Source: Coptis chinensis (Eukaryota; Streptophyta; Magnoliopsida; Ranunculales; Ranunculaceae). From it: DNA of 64,000 nt. How positions within the stretch are numbered: the stretch's first letter is position 1; each line of letters begins with the position of its first letter. The position numbers and the translations under genes are program-made. A model generated the notes under the pieces. The model worked only from the letters and a program-made list of their open reading frames with translations, was not told the origin of the DNA and made no database searches. Shown here piece by piece: positions 20,285 through 32,318 of the stretch. Location: contig CM027381.1 of the NCBI GenBank assembly GCA_015680905.1, positions 58,532,501-58,596,500 on the forward strand, written 5' to 3'.

Positions 20285-22470
20285 ATGCAAAAAACACACG
20301 GTTTAGGTTCTTCAGAGGCAGCAAACCCTAGCACACCAACTAGAGTTCGGGCTGAGGAAGATGATCTGGACATGGACTCATCCTCGAGTGAGGAGAGTCA
20401 TATGAACTTTGTTAACTGTGTCTTCATCAAGAAGTACGGAGTTGGTTCACTAGAAAGATTTAGGAAAAGAACAGAGCTTGCGGAGGCTGAAGTTGCTAGC
20501 GGGAAAAAACCACAAACAGAAAAGGAACAAATAAAAGAACTTGCGCTGGACATTGTCCTACGCAGTTGTGATGATGAGTGGAAAAAAAGTGGGGGAGTGA
20601 AACCACAAGATGAGGCTAAGGAGTTGGGAGAAATAGAAAGTGTTGCACGACTCGAGCAAGGAGGGAACATTAAGGACAATCAAGATGTCAATGTTACTGG
20701 TACTCAAGAGAAATGTCAGAAAAAGATAGCGCTAGATCTGAAAAGCCGCAAGATCAAGGAGGAGTTACTGGAATCTGTAATGAAGCGAAATGAAGGAGCA
20801 GAGGGTGAGAGGGAAACAGATGGAACTACAGAAGTGCTTATATCGCGGCTACCTATACAAGGCAGCACCGCTTATGCACAGGGCATGATCATGACTAACA
20901 ACAAAGGGGATGAGCGAAATTCTCAGAAGCGAGAAGTAACAAGCATGCAAATAAAAGAATCTAACGGAAAGGAAACTCAAGTAAATCGAGTCAACTTGAC
21001 TGAGAATGGAGAAATAGAAGGTACAGAGCCTCAGAATGTAGAAGCAGAAGGAATCACGACCAAGATTGGAAACACAGAGAAGGAACCCATCAGAAAGAGT
21101 TCATGGGCAGATGTCATAAGGAAGAAGGCAGTTGGAAGTGCAGCACTATCATACGTGCCTCCATCCATAGTGAACGGAAAACCTGTCATTCACGTCACTA
21201 GCACGCAATTTGCAGAGTACAACAAAAAATTCGACAACTTGGTTGTTGGATCCTTTGTAGGAAGAAGAATAAACTACAACTTTGTGAAGGATGTAATAAG
21301 TCTTGGGCGATAAAAAGTTTTGTAATGAAACCATATGGGGATGCCATGTTTACATACAAGTTTGAGAAGGAAGAAGATAAACAGATGGTATTGGATGTTG
21401 GATCTTTCCATATTGCCAGCCAATTGTTTGTAGTTAGGCCGTGGAGAACCTTTGTCGAAGCAGAATCGAGGGAACTGAAAACCATACCAATTTGGATGAT
21501 TGTAAAAGGATTGCCAATGGAGATGTGGAACAAAGACGGCTTCAGCCAAGTGGGGAGTGCTGTGGGCATCCCAATGTTCACAGATAAACTAACAGAGAAT
21601 ATGACATGCACTAACTATGCGAGAGTTTGCGTAGAGATCGACACTGAATGCCCGTACCTAGATCACATCCCAGTGATACTTGATCAAAGGAGAGCATATA
21701 AAGTAACTTTTGAATACAATTGGAAGCCGCCGAGGTGTGCGAGCTGTTAAACCTTCGGATACTCTGATCAATGATGCCCAAAAAAGGAACCGATGGGAAC
21801 AGAGGCTACAAATAAAGTGTGGCTCAAGAAGGAAGTAAGTGGTACAAAGGAAGAAGAGAATAAAGATAAAGGGCAACACCAAACACAACCAGAAAAAGAT
21901 CAAACACAGGAGGCAAATTCAGAAAAGATAGTTCAGGAAGTGTATGCAGTACTAAATGATGAAGACGGCTGGGAATCTCCAACCAAGAAGCATCGATGTA
22001 AGGCTAGGAACCTCCAAGGGGAAAGTAGCATGACAGACGTGACACAATCAGTTAAGAGAGGGAATGACAGCAAGGAATTAAGGACGGAAGGGAATGAAAG
22101 AGCAAAGGTATAGAGGGATACTAACAAACCACAAGCGTCAGCCAAAGAAATTAATGGACCCTAAGGCTACAGAGAGATAGGCAGTTAGTGGTGATCGAAT
22201 AGAAAAAGAATGTTCTTATTCAGAGAAGAAGAGGGCAGAAGGAGCAGAGTATGAGAAGGGACAGGGTATGCAACAGAGTGAAGTACTAGAAAAGGGGAAA
22301 AAAACTATGGAGACAAAGCAAACCGAACAATTAGAAGGAGGGGAAACAGAGCTGCCAATTGAATAGGGAAATAATGCCGCTAGAGGATCACACACAGCAA
22401 AAGTAAACAAGGGGAGCGGAACCACAAAAAATGCCACTCAAGGGGGAGACACAACATAGTGACAGCCAAG
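20285..22470 (+). pseudogene. LINE-d ORF1
   Basis: ATG at 20285 gives MQKTHGLGSSEAANPSTPTR, the conserved start of this ORF1 family. An acidic stretch (EEDDLDMDSSSSEESH), a conserved YGVGSLERFRKR block and a long K/E-rich linker follow. Then come SSWADVIRKKAVG, PPSIVNGKPVIHVTSTQF and NLVVGSFVGRRINYNFVKDV. A one-base frameshift near 21305 separates the DUF4283-like core (FVMKPYGDAMFTYKF, VVRPWRTFVEAE, GLPMEMWNKDGFSQVGSAVG). The CCHC knuckle is damaged: CASC is followed by a stop, the usual H of FGH is Y (FGYSD), and a second stop falls before the last C. The C-terminal motif is WESPTKKHRCKAR near 21970. Beyond 22113 the tail decays. Confidence 0.88.
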
Positions 22471-22502
22471 TACGGTCACTTTAAGCATTCAAACTCGAGT
22501 AA

Positions 22503-25500
22503 ATGAGTACACACCTCGGCTGCTGGAACATGAGGGGATTCAACATGAATTTCAAACAAGTAGAAGTGAAGGATATGGTAAGGAAATATAATCTGAGCAT
22601 CATGGGCGTAGTGGAAACAAGAGTGAAGGAAGAAAAATGAGATCGAGTGTTTAACAAAACGTTCAATCAGTGGGCTATGGAGGATAACTATGCACATAAT
22701 GAATTGGGAAGAGTGTGGTTTTGTTGGGATCCTAGAGTAAGCACAGCAACCTTATTGAGAAAAGATGATCAACACATAACGATGGGAGTGACCACTATAT
22801 CAGGGGAAGAGTTTGTGATCACCATAGTCTACACAAGTGTGGATATGAATGAAAGAAGACACCTATGGAGGGCTTTAATAGACTTATCTTGCATTATACA
22901 AAAGCCATGGTTAGTAATGGGGGATTTTAACGCCATTTTGAGTCCACAAGAGAAGAAAGGAGGTATAGAAGTCAGACCAGAACATTTTACAGATTTCTTG
23001 AACTGTGTAACATCAGCTGGACTAGTGGATATCAAGTACAAGGGGAATCAACTAACATGGAGTAACAAGCAAATGGAGAGAATAAGTTGCAAACTTGACA
23101 AAGTTATGGCGAATGCAGAGTGGATAGACGAGTTTGAAGATCATGAGGCTGAGTTCTTAAACCCAGGTGCCATCTCCGACCACTCTTCCATGATAGTAAC
23201 TTCTATGAAACAGAGAAATCAAAAGAGAAGAGCTTTTAAATTTTTTAACTTCTGGCACAAAGAAGAGGGATTTATGAGAATAGTGGAAGAGGCGTGGAGA
23301 AGCCCAGTAGTGGGCAACCCAATGTATGTTTTTATGAAGAAGCTGAAGGTAACGAAGGGGGTTCGTATAGTGTGGAATCGAGAGAGAGTAGGGAATATTA
23401 TAGATAGAGTTAAAGAAAAGAAGAAAGAGCTGGATGGAATCCAAACAGAATTGCAACTATAGCCTCAGAACAGAGAATTGATTACAAAAGAAAAAGAAGC
23501 ACTTAAACACTATGTCCGAGCAGCAGTAACAGAGGAGGGATTTCACAAACAGAAGTCGTGCGATCAAATAATCAGTGTGCGCGACAACAATATTACCTAT
23601 TTCTTCAGATCGGTGCAAGCTAGAAGAGTGGTAAACAAGATTACTTGCTTGGTAAACAGAGACGGCCATATCATGCAAGATTTTAACGACATTGGAGATG
23701 AATGTGTGCGATATTACAAGGAGTTGTACAGTCCACATCAGATGTCAGAGATTAATCTAGCAGTGTTTCAAGAGATTGGGCCAAGGCAGACCATAGATAA
23801 CGGAGACCATGACGATTTACAAAGGCAGCTCACAAGAGATGAGATAATAGAAGCTTTGGCAGACATTGGGAATGAAAAAGCTCCGGGAAGAGATGGATTT
23901 TTCATCTTTCTTTTTCAAGTGTACATGGAGACTTATCGGGGAAGACTTCATAAAGGCAATACTGAATTTCTTTACTTCAGGTCAGCTCCTTCAAGAAGTC
24001 AATGCTACTTGCTGCACACTTATACCAAAAGTACATAGTCCATCCAATCTGGGGGAGTATAGACCAATAGTGTGTTGTGGAGTGGTATACAAGTGTATTG
24101 CAAAAGTGATGACAAGAAGATTGAAGCAGATAATGCCGAAGGTGATAAACAAGAATCAGTCTGCTTTCATTACAGGAAGGAGCATCCAAGACAACATCCT
24201 GTTGTCCCATGAACTCATGCATAACTATCATAGGGATGCAGAACCACCAAGATGTGCAGCCAAAGTGGACATTAAAAAGGCCTTTGATTCCATGAGATGG
24301 GAAGCGATTGAATTCGCTATGGAGAGAGTTGGCATGCCTAGAAGATTCATCGAGTGGGTTAAAGTGTGTGTGGAATCAGCCCATTACTCAATCATGATCA
24401 ATGGGGCACCATACGGGTATTTCAAGGGAAAGCGAGGAATACGGCAAAGGAGATCCTATGTCCCCATACTTATTTGTCCTAGTGATGGATCTGTTCTCGG
24501 AAATCATGCACTACACTGTAACAACAAATGAGTATAAACTTCATCACAAATGCAAAAATCCAGTTATAACTCATTTGTCCTTTGCAGATGACTTGATGGC
24601 CTTCATGCGGGGGGATGTTCAAACAGCCACAAAGCTCAAAGAGAACCTGAATACATTCAAAGCTTGCACTGGATTAGAAGTGAACGTTCAAAAAAGTCAG
24701 ATATATTTTGCCGGAGTAGATGACAATACTTGTACAGAGATTGAGGGGATATTGCAATTCCCAATAGGAGAGTTGCCCGTGAAATATTTGGGACTCCCCT
24801 TAATTACGACAAGATTGAGATCATCGGATTGTAGTCCTTTACTCACAAAGGTTACAAACAGGATACAAAGCTGGAAGGGAAAGGCTTTGTCATATGCGGG
24901 GAGGTTGCAGTTGGTTAAAGCAGTTCTTAACAACCTGAGTGTTTACTGGATTGCATTGTTTATTATGCCGCAGAAGATCATTGTAGACATTAATAGGTTG
25001 TGTAGGAATTTTTTATGGACAGGGCCTGACTGTCATCAATCACATGCTATGATTGGATGGGAGGATTTGTGCTACCCATATGAGGAGGGAGGGCTGGGTT
25101 TGAGGAATTTGGCAAAGGTGAATCAAGCAGCCACCATGAAGCACATCTGGAAAGTAGTAACAAAGGTAGATACACTATGGGTGGACTGGGTACACAGGAA
25201 CTTGATCAAAGGTAGGAACTTCTGGCAGCTCAACATACCAAACGACTGTTCTTGGAGCTGGCGAAACCTTTTAAAGGAGAGAAAGGAAGCAGCGGAAGTG
25301 GCTATGCATCAAATAGGAGACAAAAGCAACACAAGTTTCTAGCTAGATCCCTGGCACCCGAGTGGAATTTTGAAAGATAAGTTCCCGTAAGTTTTTAAGT
25401 ATGATTCCACATGTCACATTAATGCTAAGGTTGCTGAATTCATTGTACAAGGAGAATGGCACTTCCCAGATCGTATAAAAGTTCACATAAGAGAGATAGT

Positions 25501-26670
25501 GGAGCAAATTGATTATGAAACTGAAATAATGGTGAGAAGAGATAGGTTGGTATGGACCGCATCTATTAATGGAGACTATAGCTTGAGAGACACCTATGAA
25601 GGATTGAGAGGGATAAAACAACTAGTGCCATGGCATCAGCTGATCTGGTTCTCAAATCGGATCCCGAGACATTCCTTTATCAGCTGGATGGCGATCAACG
25701 GGGGACTCAAAACACTTGAGAAGATGAAGGAATGGAAGAAAGTCACTAATGATACATGTACATTGTGTTGGAAAGAGGTGGAGACGTCAGAACATCTTTT
25801 TCATGGCTGTGATTACTCAAAGGAAGTTTGGCAGATGATGCTAGAGAAAATGGGATACAACAGAGCATAGGCAAATACATGGCAAGCAGAAACTGAATGG
25901 GTACAGAGGAAGACAGTGGGGAAAGGGCCGAAACAAGATGCAATTAGATTAGTATGGAATAGGTACATCTACTAGATATGGAGATCGCGAAATGAAAAGA
26001 TCTTTGAGAATAAGCAGACACTAACAGCTCAGGTGGCGTGTAGAATTCTTAGTGATGTCAGAACGAAGCTACAAGTAATGGATATAAAGATGGATGATGT
26101 CCCTGAGATGTAGCAGTTCAGAGAAAGGTGGAACATGGATGTGAGTTCAAATATGAAGAAGACGAAGTACTATAGCTGGCACAGAGCAGACGAGGGAATC
26201 CAAAACTTAAACACGGACGGTACGCTACAGGGGCCTTTAGCTGGATGGGCCGCAGTCATTAGAAATGAGCTGGGCAAGTAACAGTAGCTAGTAAAGGGAG
26301 GTCCAACAAGCAGACTATAGCTTTAATAGAGCTGCAAGGGGTCGAACAAGGGCTGAAAATGGCTATTTCGAAGGGCATCAGGAAGATCAGAGTACAGACG
26401 GACTCAGCAAATGTTATAGCTTTCTTCAAAGCTACGACGCAATACCCATGGCAAGCAGAGCAGATGATGAGGAACATTACCCAGATGAGAGAGGAACTAG
26501 AATCATTCACTATTACTCATGTGTACCGAGAAACTAACAAACTTGCAGATGCATTGGCAAGTAATATTCCAACAATTAGCTATGTAGAATTAATACCTAG
26601 TTCTTTTACTGAGGATGTAAAGAAAATTATTTTTGAAGATGCTAGTGGTAAACAGTATCTAAGATTGTAA
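22503..26670 (+). pseudogene. LINE-d ORF2: endonuclease, RT, zf-RVT, RNase H
   Basis: ATG at 22503: MSTHLGCWNMRGFNMNFKQV and VVETRV (endonuclease), a stop near 22638, then VMGDFNAILSPQEKKGG, LTWSNKQ and AISDHSSMIV. RT: KAPGRDGF, YRPIVCCGVVYKCIAKVM, QSAFITGRSIQDNILLSHEL, KVDIKKAFDSMRW, HLSFADDLMAFM (24572-24607, catalytic DD intact) and GLPLITTRLRSSDC. Post-RT: IALFIMPQK and GPDCHQSHAMIGWED. zf-RVT: FSNRIPRHSFISWMAI and CTLCWKEVETSEHLFHGC. RNase H (about 26210-26670): NTDGTLQG, ALIELQGVEQG, VQTDSANVIAFF and RETNKLADALASNIP, i.e. catalytic D, E, D all present. Lesions: stops near 22638, 23461, 25341 and 25868, frameshifts near 23900 and 24450. Confidence 0.92.
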
Positions 26671-26689
26671 TAATTCAGCCTTTTTTATC

Positions 26690-26752
26690 CTCTATGAGGA
26701 AGGGGTAGGGGACCTCTTAATTAAAAAACCCCGCTTGCCAACCAAAAAAAAA
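26690..26752 (+). other. Conserved LINE 3' tail and poly(A) (LINE-d copy)
   Basis: The segment AAGGGGTAGGGGACCTC, a short AT spacer, AACCCCGCTTGCCAACC and an A run follows the RNase H stop by ~20 bases. The same arrangement closes nine other copies: about 19332, 19893, 28041-28100 (minus), 43200, 46238, 49709, 58426, 62812 and 63428-63465 (minus, degraded). AAGGGG can pair with CCCC-g-CTT, giving a small possible hairpin before the poly(A). Confidence 0.8.
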
Positions 26753-28040
26753 AATGGTGTAACTCTTCTTGCTAGAGAACTCCAATACCTGTTCGACTAA
26801 AAATATATTATAAATATTATGAAAATGAATAATGCAGGCAATGCATTGCCTACCATATTTACACATACACCAATTTATATGCTAGCTAACACTATATGAA
26901 AAAAAATGCTACTTTACAGCCACCTTCTTTTTGAATGGTGGACTAGGATCTTCCACTAAATCTCGCATAAAGAGCAATACATAATATCCGCATACAACAC
27001 ATAATTAATACTTGTATTAACACATATACACAAATTGGAAGATACTTTGTATTGTATTCCAAAGAAACTAAGCTTACTATCACATAGTTCAAATTTGGAT
27101 TTGGATTCATCTTTCTCTTTCCTTTGGACATATTTGATGTCTTGATCGCACTGAAAATGCATTTGTTTCATTCTCATTATTTTCAAGATAGAATCAAATT
27201 AATAATGAAATATACAATAAATAAATACTAAACTCACGTGTTCACTAATAATTTAAAAGCTGGATCCAGCGGCCCTCGAAAATCTTTTAAAGAGTTGAAC
27301 TAGTACGTTAAATATGAATTTAGTTAAAGAGAACACTCGAAATGTGTAGAGAATCAGAAATACAAATTTAAAATCCAAAAAACTTACCTGCTTAGACTTG
27401 GCAATCACCTACTACCTATTATCACTTTTGGCACTATTGGATTCCACATTTTATAGCGAGTTGATGAGTTTTAGTCCTTGCTTGAGCAACTCACTCAATA
27501 ATTATGTCGTCGCTGGTGAATTAGTCACACCTTGTTCTTTAAGCACATGTAGCACCAAATTTTTCAACTTCTCATTTTGAGCTTCTTTCTCTTTCAACTT
27601 CGCTTCCAAATCCTCGTGATACTTCTTTGATATTTTATTAGGAAGATTGAAGTACATAGTTGGAGTGGTATATTGTCCACCTGCCCTGACTAGACCACTA
27701 GGCTCTAGAGTTCACAATGTCATTCTTTCCTTCCGTTGCCAAAACCCCTCCTCTACCTTATTTTTCAGCTTCTCCTGCAAAAATAGATAAGAATCTAATA
27801 TTTCTGTCAGTACAAAGGCAGTACAAAGGAACCCAATGGGAAACTGCAGTAGAGATGGTTTTGAATATGATGGAAGGATAAAAAAGCAACACAGAGAAAG
27901 GTAGTACAAATGAACCCACTATTTTTGTCGTACGTAGCAGCAGCATGCATGGGAGATTCACTACAATTCTTATTACAACTAAAGCACAATTGGGTGGACA
28001 AAAGTCAGTTAACTCAAAAGAAGGGAACAAATTTTGTCCC
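26753..28040 (-). mobile_element. CACTA-1 central part
   Basis: Lies between the 3' ends of LINE-d (+) and LINE-e (-). It begins with the right LINE-d duplication and ends with the left LINE-e duplication AATTTTGTCCC (28030-28040). On the minus strand it holds a possible intron ending in TATTTTTGCAG (27785-27775), then a coding remnant (27774-27502) that resembles the C-terminus of plant CACTA ORF1 proteins. The remaining ~1 kb, including 26768-27501, is AT-rich without recognisable content. Confidence 0.6.
27502..27774 (-). pseudogene. CACTA ORF1 (Transposase_24/TNPA-like) C-terminal exon
   Basis: Directly after a good splice acceptor (TTTTTGCAG), the minus strand encodes EKLKNKVEEGFWQRKERMTL, a stop, then EPSGLVRAGGQYTTPTMYFN, LPNKISKKYHEDLEAKLKEK and EAQNEKLKNLVLHVLKEQG, ending PATT-stop. 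The 'GLVRAGG-x-x-x-TPTMYF' stretch followed by a coiled-coil-like K/E heptad tail resembles the C-terminus of plant CACTA-associated Transposase_24 proteins as I remember them. TNPA-like proteins bind the subterminal repeats. One stop (about 27712) marks decay. The upstream exons are not visible, so the assignment is moderate. Confidence 0.6.
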
Positions 28041-28114
28041 CTTTTTGTTTTTTGGTTGGTAAGCGAGGTTTTTAGAGAGGTCCCCTACCCCTTTTCATAA
28101 ATGAAAAAAACTTG

Positions 28115-31100
28115 TTACATCCTTATATATTGCTTACCCCTAGCATCATCATAGATTATTCTCTTTACATCTTCTGAGAAAGAACTAGGCACTAAGTCTT
28201 TATAGCTTACATCAAGAATATTACTAGCCAATGCATCTGCTAATTTATTGCTTTCTCTGTACACATGGCTAATATTGTAATGCTCCATCTTTGCTTCCAT
28301 ATCTCTGATGCTCTTGATGGTCTTTTATGCTGCCCATGGATACTTGCTCATCATCTTCAGCCACGCAACAATAGTTTTTGCGTCTGTTTGTATCGCAATC
28401 TTCTTTACTCCTTGTCTTATTGCCATCATCAGTCCTTGCTCAACAACATGTAACTCAATCAAAGCTATAGTTATCATATTTGACTTGCCTTTACTTACTT
28501 CCACCACTTCTCCTCTATCATTTTGTATAACTGCTGCCCATCCTCCCTCTGTTCCTTGCAAGGTTCCGTCAGTATTCATGTTATATATCTCTTTCTCTAT
28601 TTTCTGCTTTACTTCCACTTCTATGTTCTAGATTTCCATGAAGTTTTATGCCTCTGGTCCTTGTTCCATTCTAATGTTCAGAGCCAAAAGTCTTCTTCTT
28701 GCATCTTTAATAACCGAGTTTACTAAATAATTTGTGTTAGCCTGCTTATTTTGAAAGATCCTGTCATTTCGCGATTTCCAGATCCAATACACAAACGCAT
28801 TCCAGGTGAGTCTTCAACTATCTTGGATACATCCTTTGCCTCGTGGTGTTCCTCAGTCCATTGAGCTTCGTCTTGCCATTGAGCATGGGCCTGTTAAAGC
28901 CCATCTTTTGTAACAATTTACTCTAAACCATTTGTGCCACTATACAAGAATGGAAGAGATGATCTACAGTTCCCGTTTCCCGCCAACACAAAACACAATC
29001 ATCAGTTGCTACTTTCTTCCACTTTTTTAATTTTTGCAGCGTTTTAAGCCCTCCACTCAAAGCCATCCAACTAATGAAAGAGTGTCGAGGTATTCTACCT
29101 AAGAACAGACAAGTTTGCTCCATTGTACAGTTTGATTTATTCCTCTAAGTGCTTCATACGTTTCTCTCATGTAGTACTCACCATGTGCTGATGCCTTCCA
29201 AACTATCTTGTCCTCCTAACCCATTATTTCTACCCCTTCAATCTCCTCGATAAAATCAGATAGATGTACCATTATACGCTGAGGAACTCTCCATTTGCCG
29301 TCTACAATGAAATCTGAAACCTTGTTATCCACGTGGCATATGCTGTCATACAGAAGAGCTTGTGGAAACTTTCCGCGTAAAATTCTTGAAAAATACCATA
29401 GCTCATTCCAGAAACTGGTCTTTGTCCCATTCCTTATTTGATGAGTCACTAAGTCTACAACCTCCTCCCTTGCTTTAAGTATATTCCTCCAGCTCCAGCA
29501 ACAATCATTTGAAATCTTTAATAGCTAGAAGTTTCTGTCTCTGATCAAATACCTTTGTAACCAAGTAACCCATAGATTATCTGCCATTGATATAATTTTC
29601 CATATGTGCTTCATAGTTGCCGCTTGATTAACTTTTCCCATATTTCTGATTCCTAACCCACCTTCTTCATAAGGAAAGCATATATTTTCCCATCCAATCA
29701 AAGCATGTGACTGAGTACAATCTGGGACTGTCCACAAGAAGTTTCGGCATAATCTGTTATTGTCATCGATTGTTTTCTGTGGTATAGTGAATGATGCCAC
29801 CTAATAAACACTCAAACTATTTAACACAACTTTAATTAACTGTAGTCTTCCTGCATAAGACAATATCTTTCCTTTCCAACTCTAAATTCTTTTTCTAACT
29901 TTCAAAATCAAAGGACAGCAATCAGCCGATCTTAATCGTGTTGTATCAAAAGCAAGCCCAGATGCCTCACTGGCAACACACCTCTTGCAAACTGTAAAAC
30001 TTGCTCTATCTCAGAGCTTGTTCTATCATCCACCCTTGCAAAGAAAATTCTACTCTTCTGTATATTGGCCTCCAATCTTGAACTCAATCTGAAATCTTCC
30101 AGGTTCTGTTTGAGCTTAGTAGCAGTCTGAACATCTCCATGCATAAATGCCATCAAGTCATCTGCAAATAACAAGTGAGTAATAACAGGATCTACACACT
30201 TGTTATGTAATCTGTATTAGCCCATCCTTACACAATGGAGCATAATGTCAGAGAAAAGGTCCATGACTAGTACAAACAGATAAGGTGAAATGGGGTCACC
30301 TTGTCTGATCCCTCTGCTTCCTCTAAAATAACCACAAGTTGACCTGTTAATCATGATAGAATAAGATATTGTTTGTACACAAGAATTAACCTATGCAATG
30401 AATCTTCCTGGAATACCCACTTTTCTCATAGCAAATTCCACTACTTCCAACCTCACTAAGTCATAGGCATTTTTCAAGTCTACTTTTATAGCACATCTAG
30501 GTGGCAGGTGATCTCGATGATAATTGTGCATGAGTTCATGTGACAGAAGAATATTGTCATGTATACTCCTTCCCGTTATAAAAGCAGACTGATTGGGATT
30601 GACAATTCTAGGCATCAAGTCTTTCATCCTGCTAGTCATGACCTTAGTTATGCATTTATACATTACACCACAACATGCAATAAGCCTATAGTCCCCTAAA
30701 GAAGTAGGCACTTGAATCTTTGGAATAAGAGTAATACATGTGGAGTTTACCTCATGCAACATCTGATTGGATCGAAAGAAGTTCTGTGCTGCTCTTATGA
30801 AGTCTTCCCCAATGATTCTCCATGCGCAATGTAAAAGAATGATGAGAATCCATCACTACCCGGGGATTTATCATTTCCAACATTAGCTAGAGCTTCTATA
30901 ATCTCATCCCTCGTTACCTCTCTCTCCAATCTTTCAGATTCTCTTGCATCCAGCTATTCGCGCGGTTCCATCTCCTGAAACTTTAAAAAATTTACTGCCG
31001 ACATGTTTGTAGGGCTGTACAGAGCTTTGTAAAATGCTACACATTCATTACTGATTTCGTTAACATCTTGAATGATATTCCCATCTTCATCTTGTAAGCA

Positions 31101-32243
31101 AGATATCTTATTCATTACTCTTCGTGCTTGCATGGATTTGAAGAAGTACTTCGTGTTATCATCTCCCGAGCCAATCTCTTGATCCCTTGATTTCTGCCTA
31201 AACAAATCCTCCTCTGTCTCAACTGCTTTCACATGTGTTCTGATTGCTTCTCTCTCTTTTCTGATGAGGATACGATCCATAGGCTGTCCTTGTAACTTAG
31301 TTTGTATCAAATCCATGTCTTGCTTTGTTTCTTTCACTCTATCAACCACATTACCCACCCGTTTCCTATTCCACTGTATTAGTGATACCTTAGTTATCTT
31401 TAGCTTTTTCATGAATACAAACATAGGGTTGACAACTACTTCACTCTTCCACGCCTCCTCTACTGTTCTCATAAAATCTTTCTCTGTATACCAAAACTTA
31501 AAGAACTTTAATGCTTTCTTTTTTTGGTTCCTTTGAGTCATAGAGGTAACAATCATGGCAGAATGGTCCGAGATTGCTCCTGGATTCATAAATTCAGCCT
31601 CATGATCCCCATAGGCTCTTATCCACTCTGCATTAGCCATAACTCTATCCAACTTGCAGCGTACTCTCTCCTCTTGCTTATTACTCCATGTAAGTAGGTT
31701 TCCTTTGAACCTTATATCGACTATTCCAGCAACATTGATGCAATCTAGAAAGTTTGACAAGTGGTAAGGTTGCACCTCTAATCCCCCTACCTTCTCCTGT
31801 GCACTTAAGATTGAGTTAAAGTCTCCCATAATAACCCATGGCTTCTGTATAACACATGATAAATCTACGATGCTTCTCCTTAGTTTCCATCTTGTACTCA
31901 TATCAATACTGCCATACACAACTGATACTACGATCTCCTCACCTGATATAGTTTCTACTTCCATCGTAATCTGTTGTGAGTCTTTATCCATCAGTTTTGC
32001 CCCACACTCTCGCGGATTTTAGCAGAACCAAATGTTCCCCATTTCAGTTCCATTGCTATTCCCTTCCATTCTCCACTCTGAGAATGTCTTGTTGAAAAAT
32101 CTATCTTGATTCTTCTGCTTTACTCTAGTCTCGACAAGTCCCATTATACTTATTTCATACTTCTTTATCATTTCTCTAACTTCAACTTGCTTAAAAGCTT
32201 GATTGAACTCACACACATTCCAACATGATAGATTTATCATCAT
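28115..32243 (-). pseudogene. LINE-e ORF2: endonuclease, RT, zf-RVT, RNase H
   Basis: Starts MMINLSCWNVCEFNQAF with GLVETRV at 32243-32130. Endonuclease continues in the longest open piece (31991-30954): VIMGDFNSILSAQEKVGG, LLTWSNKQEERVRCKLDRVM and AISDHSAMIV. RT: YRLIACCGVMYKCITKVM, QSAFITGRSIHDNILLSHEL, KVDLKNAYDLVRLE and LLFADDLMAFM (30174-30142; FADD intact). Post-RT: FTIPQKTIDDNNRLCRNFLW and SFWNELW. zf-RVT (29123-28923): IPRHSFISWMAL, CVLCWRETGTVDHLFHSC. RNase H (28618-28115): NTDGTLQGTEGGWAAVIQND, ALIELHVVEQG, IQTDAKTIVAWL and RESNKLADALASN, ending GKQYIRM. Several stops and frameshifts separate these pieces. Confidence 0.9.
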
Positions 32244-32318
32244 TTACACCAAAAGGCTAGGCTTAGCCCCTTCTTTACCGCTAGTACTCTGTGATGTTTG
32301 TTCCACCTGTTTCAGAAC

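Larger units (their letters stand above)
20174..26752 (+). mobile_element. LINE-d: full-length L1-type LINE, 6.58 kb
   Basis: Flanked by a perfect 15 bp duplication AATGGTGTAACTCTT (20159-20173, 26753-26767). Between them are a 5' UTR with the family block (ACTTCTAAGGGGTGATTTTT, then GGGGTATTTAGGTCTTTT), ORF1, ORF2, the 3' tail AAGGGGTAGGGGACCTC...AACCCCGCTTGCC and poly(A). The first bases after the left duplication, ATTCAATCAATCAAGTG, match the satellite consensus rather than the 5' UTR of sister copies. All reading frames carry stops, so it is inactive but structurally complete. Confidence 0.93.
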
